From: Ascochyta rabiei
Lineage: Eukaryota > Ascomycota > Dothideomycetes > Pleosporales > Didymellaceae
DNA length: 64,000 bases
Reading direction: 5' to 3'
Assembly (NCBI RefSeq): GCF_004011695.2
Contig: NC_082417.1
Coordinates: forward strand, 496,001 to 560,000
Numbering within the stretch: position 1 is the stretch's first letter; each line of letters starts with the position of its first letter. The notes below the pieces were generated by a model. The model was not told the origin of the DNA. It did not search any database and worked only from the letters and a program-made list of their open reading frames with translations. Below, one piece after another: positions 32,556-42,598 of the stretch. The translations under genes and the position numbers were made by a program.

Positions 32556-33905
32556 CTACTCGTCGTCCACGCCTTCCAGTAATGTGAATTCGAGTACATC
32601 ACTTAGTGTGAGGACTCCCTTGAGTTTTGCATTGTCGTCTATGACGATGAAGCGGTGGACACGTGATTTACGGATTGTGTCGTAGATCGTCGACATGCTG
32701 TCCTGGACTGAGCAAGTGAAGATGCCGGGGAAATCCTGAGAACTGTGAGTGGTGCTGCTGTGGGGATGGAAGAGGGAAGCCTACCGGTGAGCGCTTCAAC
32801 AGCGCGTCGCCTACTGTGAGATTCAGGTCGTCATATGATCCACCTTTGATCAAGGCGATGACGTCCACGGATTCGAAGACGTTGAGCACCGTGCCTGAAA
32901 TTGTTAACCGACTGCTCTCGTCTTGCGTTGGAAGCGAAAAGCATACCCTGCTTGTCCACAATAGGCACACTGCTAATATTCTTCTTGACCAGAAGGTGGA
33001 TGACATCCATGACGGGTGTGTCCATGTAACACGTCGCGATATCGTCGTACGTGCCCACGTTCATCTCCCTGAGCGGCTTGCGCAGCTTCTGCGTCTCTTT
33101 GACGTTGACAGCAATGAACTTCAGGATGCGGTACTGGGTGATGACAGAGACGACCATGGTGCGTTTCGTCTCGTCGTCGAAGTCGACCACAGGAATACGG
33201 CGCGCGCGGGACTCGAGCATCTTGCGACATGCTTCATAGACGGGACGGTCCGGGTGGCAGGATATTGTTTCGATGGGCTTGACACCTAGGGCTTTCTCGA
33301 TCTCTGCTGGGCTTAGCCATGGCAAGGGGGCGGTGTGCAATGGGGAAGCGCACCTCGTAGACTGCTCAAGCGGAACTTGTCCACCTTTTGGAGAGCATCC
33401 GGATTCTGCCAGTAGTACTGGATGACGTTGATGTAGTCGGCGGTGGTAAGGAGGCCTGCAAAAGTGGAGGATTTCGAGTCCCATAACGGCGCTGATACGA
33501 TGCCTGGAGGTCGTCAGTCGCTGGAGCCGCACAGGATGCGCGCGTGTGCCCCACCGTTCTGTGTGAGGATGTTCAGGCTCTTCTGCACGCGCAGGGCGGT
33601 GTCGAGGATGATGAGGCGGTAGCTGATGGGCAGCACGTCATAGCTGGTTCTGGCCTTGAGGAAGGCGCGAATGGTGCGCTGTGGCGGTCAGTCTTTTTTC
33701 TGCTCTTGTTCTTGGTCTTGGTCTTGTCATGTCGGCCGTGCGGGGGGCCTACCAGGCCGTCTAGCTGCTCGCGGTCGAGCGCGGTGAAGGTGCGCGGGGG
33801 CAGGATCGGTCGTGCCTGCTCGAGCAGGGTGCGTGGTGAGACAAAGGTCGGGCGGGCTTCGTTAGGGCGGGCTTCGTTAGGGCGGGCTTCGGTGTCGCCC
33901 GACAT
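32556..33905 (-). CDS. SNF4: AMPK/SNF1 complex gamma subunit (four CBS domains)
   Basis: Nucleotide-sensing subunit of the SNF1 kinase that controls carbon derepression. Six exons (33905-33753, 33678-33555, 33503-33354, 33303-32947, 32894-32785, 32735-32556) give 357 aa, the usual length. Diagnostic stretches: [48 protein letters not shown], then further CBS repeats with [10 protein letters not shown] and [20 protein letters not shown]. The N-terminus carries a tandem EARPN repeat encoded by a 15-bp repeat. All splice junctions are GT..AG and in phase. The 22-bp minisatellite at 34,101-34,340 lies about 200 bp upstream of the start, in its promoter. Confidence 0.95.
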
Positions 33906-34100
33906 GGTTGCTGCGATGCTCGCGAGGATGGAGCCAGAGCCGCATGGAGGGATGTGTGCACTGTGCAGCTCACCGGCGTAGCGTCGAAAGCTAAAAGGTG
34001 GGTCGAGCGCGCCCTGCGCCTTGCGCCTTGATCCTGGATCGTGGGGAAGTGCTGCAAACGGGCACAGACCTTGCGCGGGGCATCCCAGCACACACCCACA

Positions 34101-34340
34101 GACTTGCAGAGTCACAGGTACAGACTTGCAGAGTCAGATACACACTTGCAGAGTCACAGATACACACTTGCAGAGTCACAGATACACACTTGCAGAGTCA
34201 CAGATACACACTTGCAGAGTCACAGATACACACTTGCAGAGTCACAGATACACACTTGCAGAGTCACAGATACACACTTGCAGAGTCACAGATACACACT
34301 TGCAGAGTCACAGATACACACTTGCAGAGTCACAGATACA
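34101..34340. repeat. 22-bp minisatellite, about 11 copies
   Basis: Unit ACTTGCAGAGTCACAGATAC plus AC, repeated head to tail; the first copies are slightly diverged and one is shortened. It sits between the SNF4 start (33,905) and the PTC1 stop (34,565). The unit is not a multiple of three, so the open frames across it are an artefact. There are no unique spacers, so it is not a CRISPR. Confidence 0.95.
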
Positions 34341-34564
34341 TACTTCACACGTCAGATCGCCGTCATAGCCATAGCAAGACTTCACTCTCCGCCAGAACGC
34401 CTGGCTTGCATGGTACAGCTAAAACGGGGACATGGTACGGCTAAAACGGGGGCATGCATACAACGGAAAGACCTAGGAGATGAACACCCAGGCACAGTAC
34501 GTGCCCAAAACAACACACTGCCGCCCCTCTTCTCTGGGCATCGACTACCTTCCCCCGTGCACAC

Positions 34565-36239
34565 CTAAGCTGGATGCTTCTGGGCTGCCTGCGCCGCGGC
34601 CAAGTTCAGCTCAGGCCCTGCTTCCTTCTCTTTTTCTTTCTGAATCATCTCGGCCGTGGCCGTCTCAACAGACTGCTGTGGCTCACCAATCGACTTGCGT
34701 GCTTGCGCTACGATGGCTTCGGCTTCTGTCACATTGCCCTTGGCAGTCAGCACATCGCCCTCCACGCCCATGGCACCCTCGTTCTTGCGCTGTCTGACAG
34801 CCTTGTTGTCGAAGCGGACGACCATGCACGAGAGGTTGTCGGTCGAGAAGCGTGCCAGAGCGTAGTCGACAAGCTTCTTCGACGCTTCTTGCGGATCTTG
34901 GATTTGGCGAACAAGGTCAACGGCCTCCTGGTCGGAACAGACGTCCCAGAGCTATGCAGGTTAGCGTAGGTAATCAACTTGAACACGCTCTACTTACACC
35001 ATCGCAAGCCAAGATCAGGAACTCGTCCTGGTCTGCTTGAATGACCGTCTCGGTTGTGTAAGGATGGCCCGTGACCAGGTCCTTCATATAGGCATCGCCA
35101 AGTGCTCGCGTGACAGCAAGTACGCCATTCACGCGGTTGTTGAGGATCAACCCGCCGGCGCTGGCTACACGACGGCCTTCGTTCTCGTCACTGCCTTTGT
35201 GGTCATACGAAAGACGAAGAGCCCTGCCGTTTCTGCAAAGGACTATGCGTGCATCGCCAACGTTGGCCGTGTACAGCACCCTTTGGCGGCTAGCCTCATG
35301 TTGTAACCGGTCCGCCACCGCGTGTGCTTCAGTAGTTTCCACCTGGCTTGCATCCCCGCCCTCGTTCTTGACAGCGGATACTGCGGCAGGAGCAAAGAGA
35401 ACTGAGCCAGTCGACGACTGAGCATTGGGTACTCGGTCTTCCCACCGCAAAACGGCTGTGACTGCAGTGCACCCGCTGTTCTTGAGCGGTAGTTTCTCGA
35501 GCTGATTGTCGACCGTTGTGAAAGTCTGGTCGAGCAGCTCTGGGATGGGTGTGTTGGGGTTCTTCTTGATGGTTTCTTCCAGAATCAAATGAAGTTTCTT
35601 TCCACACCAGTCGGCGGCAAACGTTCCGGCATGGCCATCGAAAATCGCAAAGTACCCATTGTCGGTTTCGGCGACCTGCTGGCTCGTCATCTCAGACAGT
35701 GCCGAACCAGCGTCCGACGTCGAGACTCTCTTCTCGCCACCAAAGGAAGGCGCGGGTGTGCTTAGGAAGTTGTAAAGATATGCGTGCGTGTCCTCCATTG
35801 TTCGTCTGCATTTCTTGTTCTTATCCTCTGTGACTCCGACTCGGAACGTCGAGCGCGGTCCAGGCGCAGACTCGCCAGCAGAGTTGTTGAGAGAGCCCTG
35901 GGGAACGCTGAGAGCCGCGTCTGACCTTCCAAGCTTCTGGATGGGCGTCTCTGCTTTCTCAGGCGCAGCTGCAGGCGGAGAGGCAGCGTTGGGATTAGAA
36001 CTAAAGTGCAGCGACTGTTTTGCGCTCGAGAACATATCCCTTGCACGCGACACGCCACTACTCCGTCGCTTCTTCTCCACGTTGGGGTTCGAGGCATCGC
36101 TGGCTTTGCGGTCCAGTCCGTTGCCGGAGGGGATTGCGTTGCTCATCGGAGCGGCTGGCGCAGACCCTCGTGGATCGTTGACGGCGGGGCCGTCGTTAAT
36201 AACCACTTCGTCGTCTTTTCCAGGAGAGGTGCCAAACAT
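34565..36239 (-). CDS. PTC1: PP2C-type protein phosphatase
   Basis: Metal-dependent Ser/Thr phosphatase of the Ptc1 class, which in yeast damps Hog1 MAPK signalling and also acts on Snf1. Two exons (36239-34998, 34951-34565) give 542 aa. After a disordered, Ser/Pro/Ala-rich N-terminus of about 130 residues come the PP2C motifs: [20 protein letters not shown] (near 136-155), FDGHAG (near 200-205), [43 protein letters not shown] and LACDGLWDV across the intron. Metal-binding Asp residues are all present. The C-terminal about 60 residues are a charged, helical tail. Start chosen at MFGTSP; the frame is open further upstream without ATG, so a 5' exon is possible. Confidence 0.93.
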
Positions 36240-37381
36240 GCGATTCAGCAAGCCTCCGTTACTGGAGAAGCTACGGTGCTTGTTACCTGCCAGATTGAAG
36301 GCTTCGCGATAGCGTTCGGGGACCGACTAGCGGATAGAACGGACTGCTCTACGCGGGGAAATGTCCGGAAGTGGGCGAATTGGACGTGCTGGAATGTGAC
36401 GTCAAGGGCCTACGTAGGATCCTGGATATCAGCGCAAGCTCTCCTCAAGCGAACAGACGACACGCAGGGCAGGCAAAGAGGGGCAATCAGAACGAGTCCG
36501 TGCGTCGACGTGTACAGTATATCAACCGGATAGGTACACGTACGGTGTGCGGTAGCCAGGGGTGGTGATATTCGAACAGGGGCGCGTGTGAGATGTCAAG
36601 CTGTGAACGGGAGAGGAGGCGGCGTCTCGTTGCGTACGACAATAGTGATCGCTGGTGCTAGGCGCAGTCTGGAATGACGTCGGCGTTACCGGACAAGGAA
36701 GAGCGCGAAATAATGCTGCGCAGGAGGCTGGAGGCGCAAAGGGTTCAGACTGGATGGGATCTAGGGGTAGCGCGTCGAGGGTTGTGCAGAGGAACAGCGA
36801 GCTGTTTCAGGTGTGCGTGTGCGTGTGCGCGTGCACCGCCTACGGTCTTGAGGGAAGTGTGGGGGCGAGGCTTGAATGGTACGCTCTTCTAGGGTCGTGT
36901 TCGACTGCTTCTACCCCGCTGGTGCCTTACCAATGTGCAGAGCTGGTCTGGCCGTCGTGGCTGAACGACCCTGAAGCAGTTCGTGGTCTTGTGACCTTGC
37001 CGCATTCCCAGTGCATGCAGCACCCACGCCTGTCGCACGCTCTTCTTGGGCGTGTGAAAGGAACGATCAGCAGTCTAGGCTTCAGGAATGCCCGCCGGCT
37101 CGTGGGGTGGAGAAAGCAGAATCTTCTAGATTTTGGTTCATGTAACTAGATCCTAGCCTGCCGCGGCGAGACAGAAGGACGGACGAAGTTCCCTATTGAG
37201 CGCTACACAGCACGAAACCAGCTTCACAAGCGGCTTCGTCGTCTTGATAGACAATGTGTGAGACGTCCACTCTCGAATGACTAAGCAGAGACTTGCAGTC
37301 TGATGACGCCCTCATCATGCCGCAATACTGGCTATGGTGGGCAAAGCTACAAGCAGACCGGATAGGACATGTGCCGCTCCA
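36240..37381. other. Intergenic region
   Basis: No gene was recognised. It should contain the PTC1 promoter and the VPS2 3' end. The plus-strand frame at 36,655-37,149 has no family features and starts without ATG context, so it is not called. Confidence 0.5.
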
Positions 37382-38255
37382 TCATCTCCTCAAACTATCC
37401 AGTCGCGCCTGGAGGTCGTCGTCGTCAGGGTCGGCGGCGCCGCCAACCGCCTGTGCCACTCTGCCTTCAGGTACAGCGGCTTTCTGGAGACCGCTTGGTG
37501 TCTCTCCCATCTGTTGATTGTGAGCACTGCTTCCTTGCTTCCTTGCTTCCTTGGTTGTGGGATGGGGAACTCACTGCTTGGCCAAGATCAATGCCTATTT
37601 CATCCAAGACCTGGTTCACGACGTCTTCGCTCTCCTCTTCATCCTCCATACCGGTAGCGTCGTCGATGGCGTCGTCCATCATCTCTTGTCGCTGGTCCAT
37701 GATGTCGTTTTCCTTTTCGAATTCCATGGCGATGCGCTGCAGAGCGGGCAGGTTCATCTGCCTATTCATGCTTCCAAGCAATGCTGCACACTGTCAGGTG
37801 AGTGATGGGAGATGTTGCTGCCCAGACGTACTTGTGGCTCCCTTCATAGACTGCATCATTTGCTCGTTGCTGCGGACAGTCTGTCTCGTGTCAGCGTTTG
37901 AAATGCATAGTCGCTCGAGTCAACCGACCTGTATCCTCAGCGATATCGCCTGCAGCTGTGTCCTCATCTGGTAGAACTTCTGAATGTACCTCCTGGTCCG
38001 TACCAGATCCTTTGCTTGTATGCGTAGCGGTCCCATCTGCCCGTTCTTGGCGCTCTTCTTGATGTCTGCAACCAGCTTCTTCTCCTGGTTCTCGAGCTTC
38101 ACGCGCTCTCGGTCGAGCTCTCGTTGCGTCTTCTCGAGCGCTCGCTGGTGCTTGCGCAGACGCTCCGCCGGCGTCATGCGCTTTCCAAACGCCCACTCTA
38201 CAATCTAGAAGGGTCAGGTACAGTGAGGCCCGAGGATGCCAGGACATACATTCAT
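37382..38255 (-). CDS. VPS2: ESCRT-III subunit Vps2/Did4 (CHMP2)
   Basis: Membrane-remodelling subunit acting in multivesicular-body sorting. Five exons (38255-38250, 38204-37929, 37880-37832, 37783-37575, 37510-37382) give 222 aa, the family length. The first exon is only six bases (ATG AAT), giving MNIVEWAFGK, which matches the conserved N-terminus. A basic helical core (TPAERLRKHQ) and QMRTQLQAISLRIQ are followed by an acidic tail with MDDAIDDA. The C-terminus LQARLDSLRR is a MIM1 motif that binds the MIT domain of Vps4. Splice phases agree through all four introns. Confidence 0.93.
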
Positions 38256-38917
38256 AGTCGCTAGGCGGTAGGCGGTAGGCAGCGCAGGGGACGACGGGGT
38301 TGAATCAATGCACGCTCTCGCGGCAGTAAATTCAAGATCAGACTACCGCCGTGCAGGTGGCGGGCGGTGCAGCGAGCCTTCAATGGCGACTTGGGTTTCA
38401 GGACGCGCGTGGTGGTGGTGAACGTGGAGTGCTCGTGGATAGCTGGGGTTGGCGTGGGTGGGTAGGTAGTGCTCGGTATGACGGTACCGCTACGGGCGCC
38501 TTGGAGCAACGGTCGAGCTCACCAACACCCAGCAGGCTGCGCTTGGAGCGCTTGGAGCGCTTATAGCGCTTATAGACGGGCAGCAAATGCAGTGCTACGG
38601 CACGTCTGAAGAAAAGCAGGACATTCAGTCGTAGCACCGCCCTGCACGCCGCTGAAAGAAGTGCGCGCAACACAGCACAAGATCCGGCCTTCCACCGGCA
38701 CATGCCAGCGGCCTGGCCGTCACCGATCCCTGCTTCTAGCGCTTGGGCGCCACAGCTCGCTCTTTGAAGTTTGGTGCAATCAGCAAGCGTGCATCATCAT
38801 CCATCACGTTACGACATTTCTTTGCATTTCCATCCAACGGCCACTCGCCCCCCCAACACCTTTTGCCCTCCACGACATGCGCCTGCACTGGTCTGCGCAC
38901 ACGACACCACCACCTCG
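38256..38917. other. Divergent promoter between VPS2 and FZO1
   Basis: The two genes are transcribed away from each other across 662 bp. It contains GGAGCGCTT/TATAGCGCTT repeats near 38,545-38,575 and a C/A-rich leader before the FZO1 ATG. The frame extending FZO1 upstream to 38,771 begins with TTG and is leader sequence. Confidence 0.6.
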
Positions 38918-41717
38918 ATGAATCACCATCACCGCGACACCGACCCCTCCACGCCGGAGGCGTCGTCCTCGTCCTCGTCCTCGAGCCGCCGCAATGTCTC
39001 CACGCCCGACCCCTTCGTCCCGCGCGTTCCTGGCGCGCCCGGCTACATGACAGTAGGCTCTGGCTCCACGCCCGAAGCCGCCGCTCGCCTGGTGTCCATG
39101 CTGGACGATGATTCCGGGTATGGAGGCAGCATGCACGATGGACAAAGCTCCGTCCCCAGCTGGCACTCTAACATTGGCGAGGACAGGCCCACGCAGTCGC
39201 CCACGGCCATGGTCCCCGGTGCGCCCAGCAACTCGGAGCACGACAGGCAGCGTAGCCATGTCCTGCAGCTGCGCTACAACCAGAACAAGAACGCCCTGGG
39301 CCGCGCCATCCACGGCACCATCGACACCCTGAAGAGCTTCCAGGAAATGAACCTCAAGTGGCCGGCCCACTACCCCTCCGTGCAGAAAGAGCGCAAGCCC
39401 TCCCACAGCCGCGAGCCGCGCCCCGGCATCCACCACACCCAGACCTCAATCGGCGACTTCGATCCCTTCGTGCGCTCGCCCGAACGGCCACGGCCGCCAC
39501 GACGCGCCGGCACGTCGATAGGAGACGACCCCGTCGCCGAGTCGAGCTCAGCTGCCGCAACCAAACAAAAGGAAGAGCCGCGTCTGGTCACTCCAAAACT
39601 GGCCCAGGACTTTTCAGTCCTCAACCTGGAGCTTCGCATGGGCGGCCGCACACAGACCGACCTCGTGCATTCGTTGGAAAAGAGCTCGATCGCTTCCCTT
39701 CTCGACGGACAGATTCAGCAGAGCATCCGCCACCTTTACTCCATCAAAGAGCGCATTGAGGACACTTCAAGCAAAGTGCTAGTGACCGGAGACTTGAACG
39801 CGGGAAAATCTACTTTTTGCAATGCTCTGCTGCGGAGAAAGGTGCTGCCCGAAGATCAGCAGCCATGTACAAGCATCTTCTGCGAAGTCTTGGACTTTAA
39901 AGAGAATGGCGGCGTAGAGGAGGTACACGCCGTGCCTATTGGCTCGACCTACAACCGCCACAACGAGAGCACGTACGCAGTCTTCGACTTGAAGGATCTG
40001 GAGAAGATTGTCATCGATAACGAGCGCTGGTCCCAGTGCAAGGTCTACATCCAAGACATTCGAGATGTCGATCAATCCATCCTGAACAACGGTGTCGTTG
40101 ACATCGCACTCATAGATGCCCCTGGTCTCAACGCCGACTCTCTGAAGACCACTGCCATCTTCGCCCGACAAGAGGAGATTGATGTCGTGGTTTTCGTCGT
40201 TTCTGCCACAAACCATTTCACCGAGTCTGCCAAGAATTTCATCTTCAGCGCTGCTCGCGAGAAGGCGTACATGTTTATGGTAGTGAATGGCTTCGACGTT
40301 ATTCGAGACCAGCGCCGCTGCCAAGAAATGATCCTGAAGCAAGTCGCTGGGCTCAGTCCAGCAACCTTCAAGGAGTCAAGCGAGCTGGTGCACTTTGTCT
40401 CGAGTAACGCCATTCCAATGGGTGCAGGCGGCAGCTCACCGCCAGGCGACGACGGAGATGACGATCCGTCCGACAAAGGGAAGGGCAAGGGCAAAGAAGC
40501 AGACAAGATCCGCGACTTCGGTGACCTTGAGACCTCGTTACGGCGCTTTGTACTGGAGAAGCGAGCCAGATCGAAGCTGGCACCCGCTCAGACCTACCTT
40601 CTCAATGTACTGGGCGATCTCCACAGTTTGGCCGTGGTCAACCGCGATGTTTCGCAGGCTGAGCTTGACCGCGTTACAAAGGAAATCGAAGCGCTCGAGC
40701 CCGAGTACGAAGGATCCAAGAAAGCCCGCACTGAAGCTGGCGAGCAAGTGGAGCGGACGGTCGAGGACACAACCACGGAAGTATACAGCCACACACGCGA
40801 CACACTGAACACATGCATTTCGAGAGTTGGAGAGCAAGACATGGGCATCGAATACCCTGGACTGCTGTCTGCCTACCAGTACGCCGAGGATTTGAGGGAC
40901 TCGATGCTCCATGAGGTGTCAGAAACAGTACGCTTGTGTGAAGAGCATGCACGAACCCAGGCAGCTCAAGGCTACAACGGCATCAAAAACCTGGGTATAC
41001 TGCACCTTGGCGACGACCTCCACGCCGGTATTGTATTCCGACCCGAGCGCATGTTCAGGAAGTCCATGCACGCTCTGGCGCGCCAAGTGGACATCGACAT
41101 CGAGCTGTGGGACTTCTTCGACGTTGCCAGCCTTTGGGAACGCCAAGAAAAGGTCGCAGGTACCGGTATGGCTGTCACGGTCGCTGGCGTGGTAGGAGGG
41201 AGACTCGTCGGCGGTGTAGGCTGGCTCGACGGTGCTCTCGGTGCTGCGAAGATTATGGGGTCGAACAACATGAAGAGACTGTTGATCCCTGGTCTCATCG
41301 CTGGTGGTGAGTCTTTTCTCACAACAAATTCAAGATAACCTTACTAACTCTCACACAGTCGCCATCGGCATATCCTATGTTCTTGCCTCAGTGCCTAAAT
41401 CTCTACCGCACCGCCTTTCCGCCAAGCTCTCCCAGCAGCTGTCGGCCATCGACTACACCCACCAGAACGCCCTTCGCATCAGTTCCGAGATCCGCCGCGC
41501 TCTCAAGGGCCCTGCAAACGATGTCCGCATCGGCTTACAGCGCAATGTTGAGAAGCTGCAGCTCAAGAAGGAAGAGACAAGCAAGTTCAAGGTGGAAGCC
41601 GAGGTCGCGAGGAAATACTTCGGCAACCTCGTACGCAGCAGCAACGACCTCAAGCAGACGGTGCAGAGGGTCGATCTGGAGGCTGCGCCGCCGGCATTCG
41701 CTAGCGTCAGTCAGTAG
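38918..41717 (+). CDS. FZO1: Mitofusin, outer-membrane fusion GTPase
   Basis: Dynamin-like GTPase that fuses mitochondrial outer membranes. Two exons (38918-41306, 41359-41717) give 915 aa, typical for filamentous fungi. A disordered N-terminus with a poly-Ser run near residues 16-23 precedes the GTPase domain: G1 GDLNAGKST near 290-298, CTSIF (G2 Thr), DAPG (G3) and NGFD in place of NKxD (G4). A Gly/Ser/Asp/Lys-rich insert follows (SDKGKGKGKE). Coiled-coil sequence leads to two close hydrophobic segments near 749-780 and 787-810, separated by a short basic loop, the fungal mitofusin two-pass anchor. A C-terminal heptad region is encoded by exon 2. Start at MNHHH is the first in-frame ATG. 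Confidence 0.95.
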
Positions 41718-42598
41718 AACCGTTCATGATGTCGCTGGCCTTTCTCTCTGGGCACAGTGCATTTGCACTTGTGCTGTTCGTGTATCAAAAGGTAGGTGTT
41801 GCTAAGAAGGCGTTTACATGAAGCTTGGGATACGCAGACACGGTCGGCACATCACATTACATCCTATGGCACTAGCTATCCTCTTTTTTTCCTCTTTCTT
41901 GTCGGTGGCTGTATATACACTAATTCAATACCCCTCTTGATCTTTGTGCTCTAAACCGCCTTTCAGAACCCTTGTTGCAAGTGCATCATTCTAGCTGTGT
42001 GTTCTTTGGTGTTCCTTGTCCCACGGCTGTCTTGGACGACACAATGTCTTTGTCTGATTTCTTGTTCACGGTCAAGAGCTAACCATAACCTCATTCTCAA
42101 GCTATACAAAGACTATTTGTAGAACAAGGAAAGCAAAAATGCACAGAGTAACGAGCACCAGTCAAGCGGATCGAAGCAAGACGACAGTGTGCGCAAGACA
42201 TACTTGAGCATCGAGAACCCTCGACTCATCTCCGCCACCAAAATCCAGTTCATGTGCGCCTCCACACGACCAGCAGCGCAGTGAAATGCCATGTGTGAGA
42301 CCAGCCACCAGCCAGCCCAGCACGCGCCTCGCCTTTCACGCTGCGCCTTGCTCTGTCCGCACCGCTCACGCGCATATAGCTTGCTCAACAACTCGCAACA
42401 AGCGCTCGCCCTCGCGCAAGCAACTCGCCTGTGCGCAAGCTGTATCTCGACGCACCAGCATCCTCCGCTGAAGGGAACGCACTGGGCGGTCTCGCTCGAT
42501 TCAAGGCTTCTTGAGGCGTGGGATACTTGCCTGGCGTACCATTGCCGTCCGACACGAGCAGTGCCGCGACTATCGCCGAGGAACGCAGCTACAGTGCC
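41718..42598. other. Intergenic region
   Basis: FZO1 3' sequence and promoter of the 733-aa gene. The minus-strand frame 42,113-42,694 has no recognisable protein features. Nothing else was seen. Confidence 0.5.

Noticed and set aside
34101..34340. CRISPR-like array
   Set aside because: The 22-bp units are contiguous with no unique spacers and the host is a fungus; it is a minisatellite.
33998..34568. Open frames of 115-175 codons in three frames over the minisatellite
   Set aside because: They arise because a 22-bp stop-free unit is read in all frames in turn.
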